Below the pieces are notes generated by a model. It did no database searches. It saw only the letters and a program-made list of their open reading frames with translations, and was not told the DNA's origin. Positions 6,883 to 10,803 of a DNA stretch of 10,803 nt are shown piece by piece. Every line of letters begins with the position of its first letter. The stretch's first letter is position 1. This DNA comes from Humitalea sp038249305 (GTDB lineage Bacteria > Pseudomonadota > Alphaproteobacteria > Acetobacterales > Acetobacteraceae): positions 1 to 10,803 of the forward strand of contig JBBRWI010000130.1 in the NCBI GenBank assembly GCA_038249305.1. The letters run 5' to 3'. A program made the translations under genes and the position numbers.

Positions 6883-7842
6883 ATGCACCGTCTTCTGGCA
6901 GCCAGCTTCCTGACCTGTCTTGCTCTCGCTCAGCCCGCCTCCGCCTGGCCAGACCGACCGGTGACGATCATCGCGCCTTTCGGCCCCGGATCCTCGCAGG
7001 ATGTTCTGGGACGGCTGCTGGCGCCGCGGCTTGCCACGGCCTGGGGGCAGCCGGTGGTCGTCAACAATGTGACCGGGGCCGCCGGCACGATCGGCGTCGA
7101 TCGCGTGGCCAAGGCGGCACCCGATGGCCATACGCTGGTGCTGTCGGGCGATGCCGCCATCGTCGTCCGGGTGAGCATGAACCCCCGGCCGCCGTATGAC
7201 CCGACGCGGGACCTGACCCCGATCTCCCTCCTGGGCCGTACGCCGAACATCCTGGTCATCGCGCCGAACGTCAGGGCCAGTTCGCTCGCCGAGTTGATCG
7301 CCCTGGCCCGCGCCAATCCCGGCACCTTGTCCTTCGGCCATGCCGGCCCCGGGACGTCCCAACACATCGGCGGCGAGATGCTGAAGATGATGGCCGGCAT
7401 CGACATGACCGCCATCGCCTACAATGATCCGGGCGGGCAGATCACCGATGTGCTGACCGGGCGGGTCAGCATGTCGTTCAATTCCGGCGTCGTGGCGCTG
7501 CCGCGGATCAGGGATGGGTCGTGGCGGGCGCTGGCGGTGTCCTCGCCACAGCGGATGGCCGCCGCGCCCGATGTGCCGACGGTGGCTGAACTCGGCTTTC
7601 CGGGCTTTGACGCGCAGGCTTGGTTGGGCCTGTTCGGGCCGGGTGGCATGCAACCGGCGCTGGCGGAGCGCATTCGCAACGACGTGGCCGCGGCCATGGC
7701 AGCACCCGAGGTGCAGGAGCGCCTCGCGACCCTCGGGGTTGTCTCGATCGGCAGCACGCCCGCCGAACTGCGTGCCCTGGTCGCTCAGGAGATACCGCGC
7801 ATGGCCGGGGTCCTGAAAGCCGCCGGTATGCGCGGCGAATGA
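6883..7842 (+). CDS. Bug-family tripartite tricarboxylate transporter substrate-binding protein (Sec-exported)
   Basis: This is a 319-residue periplasmic receptor of the Bug/TctC family, which captures small carboxylates or related solutes for a TctAB membrane pair. The N-terminus MHRLLAASFLTCLALAQPASA is a Sec signal peptide with an ASA cleavage site, after which WPDRPVTIIAPFGPGSSQDV matches the family's first strand and glycine-rich loop. Further marks are YDPTRDLTPISLLG, NPGTLSFGHAGPGTSQH and YNDPGGQITDVLTGRVSMSF, all typical of Bug proteins. The ATG at 6883 has GGGGA 7 nt upstream. It follows the amidohydrolase by 68 nt on the same strand, so it probably imports the substrate handled by the two enzymes before it. 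No tctA or tctB lies in the window, which is common for orphan Bug receptors. The ligand is unknown. Confidence 0.93.
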   Translation: MHRLLAASFLTCLALAQPASAWPDRPVTIIAPFGPGSSQDVLGRLLAPRLATAWGQPVVVNNVTGAAGTIGVDRVAKAAPDGHTLVLSGDAAIVVRVSMNPRPPYDPTRDLTPISLLGRTPNILVIAPNVRASSLAELIALARANPGTLSFGHAGPGTSQHIGGEMLKMMAGIDMTAIAYNDPGGQITDVLTGRVSMSFNSGVVALPRIRDGSWRALAVSSPQRMAAAPDVPTVAELGFPGFDAQAWLGLFGPGGMQPALAERIRNDVAAAMAAPEVQERLATLGVVSIGSTPAELRALVAQEIPRMAGVLKAAGMRGE

Positions 7843-7849
7843 TCTGATC

Positions 7850-7869
7850 GGGCGCGGCGTCGCCGCCCC
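7850..7869. terminator. GC-rich hairpin between convergent receptor genes, possible bidirectional terminator
   Basis: The 32-nt gap between the two convergent Bug genes contains a compact hairpin with core cggc-gtc-gccg (7855-7865). It extends outward by further G-C pairs to 7850/7869 with one C-C mismatch. There is no T-run on either side, so factor-independent termination is not assured. Its position between converging stops is the main argument. Confidence 0.35.
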
Positions 7870-7874
7870 CACAG

Positions 7875-8858
7875 TCAGTCCACGGTCGCGCCAGTCGCCG
7901 CAACGACCGGCCGCCAGCGCAAGGTTTCCGCTGCCATGAAGGCCGCGAAATCCGCCCGGCTGGCCGAGGGCCGCGGCATACTGCCGCTGGCGATGATGCG
8001 CGCCACGATCTCGGGTTCGGCCAGCACGGCGGTGGTTTCCTGGAACAGCCGCTCCAACAGCGCCTCCGGCGTGCCGGTCGGCGCGACCACCCCGAACCAG
8101 CCGGTGGAGACGATATCCACCCCGGCCTCCCGCAGGGTCGGCACGTCGGGAAAGGCGGGCACGCGGTCCAGCCCGGTCACCGCAAGCGGCCGCATCCGCC
8201 CGGCACGGGCAAGCTCGGTCACGGCGCTGACCGACTGGAACAGCACCTGCACGCGGTTTTCGATCAGATCGGTGTTCATCTGCCCCCCGTTCGTATAGGG
8301 GATATGCTGCATCTCGACCCTGGTCGCCTGGGAGAATTGCGCCCCGGCCAGATGCTGCGACGACCCCGCGCCGACCGAGCCGAAGTTGATCTGGCCCGGC
8401 CGCGCGCGCGCATAGGCAATGAACTCGCCGACCGTGCGGATCGGCAACGACGGCGCCACCACCATCAGGTTCGGCACCAGTGCCATCAGGGTCACGGGCG
8501 CGAAATCGCGGACCGGGTCAAACGGCATGTTGCGATACAGCGAGACGTTGACGGCATTGCTCGCGATGCTGGCAAGCCCCAGCGTGTAGCCATCAGCCGG
8601 GGCGCGCGCGACCACCGTCATGCCGATGTTCGTTCCGGCGCCGGGCCTGTTCTCGATCAGGATGGGCTGGCCGATCCGGCTGCCGACGCGTTCCATCACG
8701 ATGCGCCCGATCACATCGCCAGCGCCACCGGCGGGGCCGGGAACGATGAAGCGCGGCGACCGGGCGGGCCAGGCTTCCTGCGAACGTGCCACTCCGGGGA
8801 TCACCGGCAGGAAGGCTACCCCAAGCAGGCAACGGCGTGTGGTCGGGGCGTCGGGCAT
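7875..8858 (-). CDS. Bug-family tripartite tricarboxylate transporter substrate-binding protein (Tat-like signal)
   Basis: This is a second periplasmic receptor of the Bug/TctC family, 327 residues, clearly diverged from its convergent neighbour. The N-terminus TTRRCLLGVAFLPVIPGVAR carries a twin arginine before a hydrophobic stretch, fitting a Tat-type signal peptide, with likely cleavage near residue 26. Family marks are RFIVPGPAGGAGDVIGRI, FDPVRDFAPVTLM, RPGQINFGSVGAGSSQHLAG and YTNGGQMNTDLIENRVQVLF. The ATG at 8856-8858 is preferred over the in-frame TTG at 8871-8873 because GGAG lies 9 nt before it and only this start gives a normal signal peptide. It is transcribed divergently from the racemase-superfamily gene and convergently with the first receptor. 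Its ligand is unknown, and its separate orientation suggests separate control from the other receptor. Confidence 0.92.
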   Translation of the reverse strand: MPDAPTTRRCLLGVAFLPVIPGVARSQEAWPARSPRFIVPGPAGGAGDVIGRIVMERVGSRIGQPILIENRPGAGTNIGMTVVARAPADGYTLGLASIASNAVNVSLYRNMPFDPVRDFAPVTLMALVPNLMVVAPSLPIRTVGEFIAYARARPGQINFGSVGAGSSQHLAGAQFSQATRVEMQHIPYTNGGQMNTDLIENRVQVLFQSVSAVTELARAGRMRPLAVTGLDRVPAFPDVPTLREAGVDIVSTGWFGVVAPTGTPEALLERLFQETTAVLAEPEIVARIIASGSMPRPSASRADFAAFMAAETLRWRPVVAATGATVD

Positions 8859-9000
8859 GGGGCGGCTCTCCAACGGCGTCTGCGCCGCGATGTTTGGATA
8901 CAGTTATCGCCAGCCGGCCTGGGGCCACAAGCACCGCAGGACAGTGAAATTCGCGCCACGGTCCTTCCGCTCGCCGGCGCCTGTGGCACCCTGGCCGGGT

Positions 9001-9010
9001 TGCACGTGCA
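9001..9010. promoter_or_regulatory. 10-bp perfect palindrome before the racemase-like gene
   Basis: tgcacgtgca is fully self-complementary and directly abuts the GGGAGG ribosome binding site (9011-9016) of the gene starting at 9025. It lies in the 166-nt divergent gap shared with the second Bug receptor. A regulator bound here could block transcription of the plus-strand gene. No second copy was seen nearby, so chance cannot be excluded. Confidence 0.25.
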
Positions 9011-9024
9011 GGGAGGCGATGACG

Positions 9025-9771
9025 ATGCCCGATGTCCTTGGCTGGCGCCGCAAGTTCGGCGTCCTTGGCCCCTCGACCAACACCGTCGTGCAGCCGGATT
9101 TCGACATGATGCGGCCGATCGGGGTGACGGCGCATTACAGCCGCATCTTCACCCCCAACGCCGACGCGGTCAGCAACGAGACCTTCCGCGCCGGGGCCGA
9201 GGTGATCGCCGGCAATACCCTCGACGCCGTGCGCAGCGTCATGACCTGCAAGCCGGATTACCTGGTGATGGGGATGAGCGCGGTCACGTTCTTCGACGGC
9301 GCCGCCGGCGCCGATCGCTTCATCAAGGGCGTGGAGGCCGAAAGCGGGGTCAGGATCAGCGTCGGCTCGCATGCCTGCGCGGCCGCGCTGAACACCTATG
9401 GCGGGGTGAAGCGCCTGGCCGTCCTGTCGCCCTATTGGCCGAGCATGAACACTGAAGTCGCGCGCTACTTCGGCGACATGGGCTTTTCCGTCGTGCGCGA
9501 CCGCGCGCTGCTCTGCCGGTCCTGGACCGCCATCGCCGAAGTCACCCCCACCACGCTGTGCGATGTGCTGCGCGACCTGGACGGCGACGATGTGGACGCC
9601 ATCGTCCAGGTCGGTACCAACCTGTCGATGGTGCGTCTCGCGGCGGCGGCGGAACTCTGGCTCGGCAAGCCGGTGATCGCGATCAACACCGCCACCTGGT
9701 GGCACGCGCTGCGTGCCAACGGCATCACCGATCAGATGGAGGGCTTCGGGCGGCTGCTCGCCGACTTCTGA
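9025..9771 (+). CDS. Asp/Glu racemase-superfamily enzyme, maleate isomerase / arylmalonate decarboxylase-like
   Basis: This 248-residue protein has the two-domain pseudo-symmetric fold signature of maleate cis-trans isomerases and arylmalonate decarboxylases: FGVLGPSTNTVVQPDF near the N-terminus (substrate carboxylate binding, Asn conserved), LVMGMSAVTFFDG in mid domain 1, RLAVLSPYWPSMNTEVARYF opening domain 2, and VQVGTNLSMVRLAAAAE followed by GKPVIAINTATWWHAL. At the two positions that normally hold catalytic cysteines, MSAV and VGTNL show Ser/Met and Gly/Thr instead, so canonical isomerase chemistry is doubtful. The second ATG (9025) is chosen over 9019 because GGGAGG (9011-9016) lies 8 nt before it and only 2 nt before the other. 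It is divergent from the second Bug receptor, suggesting a linked substrate. Ectoine-utilisation EutA-like relatives are an alternative. Confidence 0.85.
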   Translation: MPDVLGWRRKFGVLGPSTNTVVQPDFDMMRPIGVTAHYSRIFTPNADAVSNETFRAGAEVIAGNTLDAVRSVMTCKPDYLVMGMSAVTFFDGAAGADRFIKGVEAESGVRISVGSHACAAALNTYGGVKRLAVLSPYWPSMNTEVARYFGDMGFSVVRDRALLCRSWTAIAEVTPTTLCDVLRDLDGDDVDAIVQVGTNLSMVRLAAAAELWLGKPVIAINTATWWHALRANGITDQMEGFGRLLADF

Positions 9772-9850
9772 TCGCGCATCTGTCGGCCCGAGGATTTTTC
9801 GATGACGAGGAAACCCTGTGTCAATCTTCGCGTTTCATGATCATCGCATA

Positions 9851-9900
9851 CCCCGTGGTCGCACTCTCCCCCCATACCGCGGTCGGCAGCAACCACGGGG
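9851..9900. repeat. 9-bp perfect inverted repeat in non-coding gap
   Basis: ccccgtggt (9851-9859) is repeated in inverted orientation as accacgggg (9892-9900) with a 32-nt spacer. It lies in the 199-nt non-coding stretch between the racemase-like gene and the aminotransferase. It could be a long hairpin upstream of the terminator or the remnant of a small repeat element. I see no coding sequence in it. Confidence 0.4.
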
Positions 9901-9931
9901 CACTGTGTCCCCAAAGCCGACCCGGCACCTC

Positions 9932-9966
9932 CCCCACCGTCCCTCCCAAGGGGCGGTGGGGCTTTC
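9932..9966 (+). terminator. Strong hairpin terminator after the racemase-like gene
   Basis: ccccaccg (9932-9939) pairs with cggtgggg (9954-9961). The stem continues inward through a T-G wobble and ccct/aggg to a 4-nt loop (ccca, 9945-9948), about 13 pairs in total. The plus-strand side is followed by ctttctg (9962-9968), a modest T-rich tail. It ends just before the stop of the convergent aminotransferase gene, so it may stop transcription from both sides, although the minus-strand side has no T-run. Confidence 0.75.
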
Positions 9967-9970
9967 TGCG

Positions 9971-10803
9971 TCAGCGGGAGAGCCAGTGCGCCAAGCGGCA
10001 TGGCGCCTCGGCCATGTCCGCTTCCGGCCCACAATAGGAAAATCGCACGAAGTGCTGACCGCGGGCGCGGTCGAAATCCACGCCCGGCGTCGCGGCGATC
10101 CCGGCCTCCTCAAGCATCCGCGCGCAAAAGGCGACGCTGTCGTTGGTCAGGTGACCGACATCGGCCCAGAGGTAGAAAGCGCCATCGGCGGGCGCCAGCC
10201 GGTCGAACCCGGCGCGCGGCATGGCGGCCAGCAGGCCGGCGCGGCTGCGGGCGTAGCGGGCCCGGTTGGCCTCGCATTCCTCGATGCAGTCGAAGGCGGC
10301 CTCGGCGGCCACCTGCGCGATGTGCGGGGCGCTGATGAACATGTTCTGCGCCAGGCACTCGACCGGGCGGACCAGATCCTCCGGCAGCAGCAACCAGCCG
10401 ATGCGCCAGCCGGTCATGGAGAAATACTTGCTGAAGGAATTGACCACGATCGCCGATGACGACCGCGCTGCCGCCGTCGCCTCCGGCGTCCGGCCCCAGG
10501 CCAGGCCGTGGTAGATTTCATCCGACACCAGCCGCACGCCGTTGGCGTGGCACCAGGCGGCGATGGCGCCGAGGTCCTCCGGCGAGAGCATGGTGCCCGC
10601 CGGATTGCAGGGGCTGGCGACGATCAGCCCGGCGGGGCGGGGGTCCAGCGCCTCCAGCATCGCCAGCGTCGGCTGGAAGTTGGTGGCGGCATCGGCAGGC
10701 AATAGCTGCGGTTCCATGCCGAGCGCGACAAGGATATTGGCGTAGGGCGGGTAGAAGGGTACGGCCATGGCGATGCGATCGCCGCGATCGAAGGCCGCCA
10801 GGA
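9971..10803 (-). CDS. Class I/II PLP-dependent aminotransferase, C-terminal part (start outside window)
   Basis: The reading frame is open from the right edge to the TGA at 9971-9973, giving the last 276 residues or so; an internal ATG at 10768 is not the real start, since the frame continues upstream with the family-typical LAAFDRGDRIAMAVPFYPPY. Fold-type I aminotransferase marks follow: SPCNPAGTMLS (Asn contacting PLP), VSDEIYHGLAWG (Asp and Tyr contacting the pyridine ring), the Schiff-base lysine in NSFSKYFSMTGWRIGW, and FVRFSY near the C-terminus, where the Arg binds the substrate carboxylate. These enzymes transfer amino groups between amino acids and 2-oxo acids. The closest general description is an aspartate-aminotransferase-like enzyme; the substrate is not readable. 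It is convergent with the racemase-like gene across a terminator and may be unrelated to the catabolic cluster. Confidence 0.92.
   Translation of the reverse strand, partial: LAAFDRGDRIAMAVPFYPPYANILVALGMEPQLLPADAATNFQPTLAMLEALDPRPAGLIVASPCNPAGTMLSPEDLGAIAAWCHANGVRLVSDEIYHGLAWGRTPEATAAARSSSAIVVNSFSKYFSMTGWRIGWLLLPEDLVRPVECLAQNMFISAPHIAQVAAEAAFDCIEECEANRARYARSRAGLLAAMPRAGFDRLAPADGAFYLWADVGHLTNDSVAFCARMLEEAGIAATPGVDFDRARGQHFVRFSYCGPEADMAEAPCRLAHWLSR

Noticed and set aside
6841..7872. 343-codon minus-strand open frame opposite the first Bug receptor
   Set aside because: It is a codon-structure shadow with repetitive His, Arg and Gly content and no signal or domain; the plus-strand product is unmistakable.
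8304..9705. Long open frames on the plus strand (8304-9455) and minus strand (8593-9705) spanning two genes
   Set aside because: Both cross the divergent promoter region and run antisense or out of frame to the second Bug receptor and the racemase-like gene; no conserved motif was seen.

Overview
The window is GC-rich and gene-dense. It uses GTG starts freely and has long antisense shadow frames. The gene content points to an alphaproteobacterium, most likely Acetobacteraceae (Roseomonas-like): an sppA-glyQ-glyS-ppdK run, several orphan Bug-type solute receptors, and small catabolic enzyme sets. The family assignment is inference; the window holds no rRNA or other phylogenetic marker.

Left half (1-4803, all minus strand, read right to left). 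An S49 peptidase (sppA) is followed by glyQ (glycyl-tRNA synthetase alpha), a vapB-vapC type II toxin-antitoxin pair, glyS (glycyl-tRNA synthetase beta), and the first 46 codons of ppdK (pyruvate phosphate dikinase), which runs off the left edge. From vapB onward the junctions are very tight: vapB/vapC overlap by 4 nt, vapC/glyS by 1 nt, and glyS/ppdK are 5 nt apart. The unusual feature is a toxin-antitoxin module placed between the two subunits of one essential enzyme. A perfect 8-bp inverted repeat sits just upstream of vapB in the glyQ-vapB gap and could be its operator.

Right half (4804-9771). This looks like a small catabolic or accessory cluster. On the plus strand are an FAD-dependent aromatic-ring monooxygenase, an isochorismatase-fold amidohydrolase overlapping it by 4 nt, and a Bug-family periplasmic receptor. 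A second Bug receptor lies convergently on the minus strand, and divergent from it is a plus-strand Asp/Glu-racemase-superfamily enzyme (maleate isomerase / arylmalonate decarboxylase-like). Oxygenase, amidase and maleate-isomerase-like enzyme together recall the later steps of the maleamate (nicotinate-type) pathway. The ring-cleaving dioxygenase (NicX) and deformylase (NicD) are absent here, and the isomerase-like protein appears to lack both catalytic cysteines. The substrate is therefore unknown.

Right edge (9772-10803). A 199-nt non-coding stretch carries a strong hairpin terminator and a separate 9-bp inverted repeat. It is followed by the C-terminal 276 residues of a minus-strand class I/II PLP aminotransferase whose start lies outside the window. 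I found no tRNA, rRNA, CRISPR array or insertion sequence.
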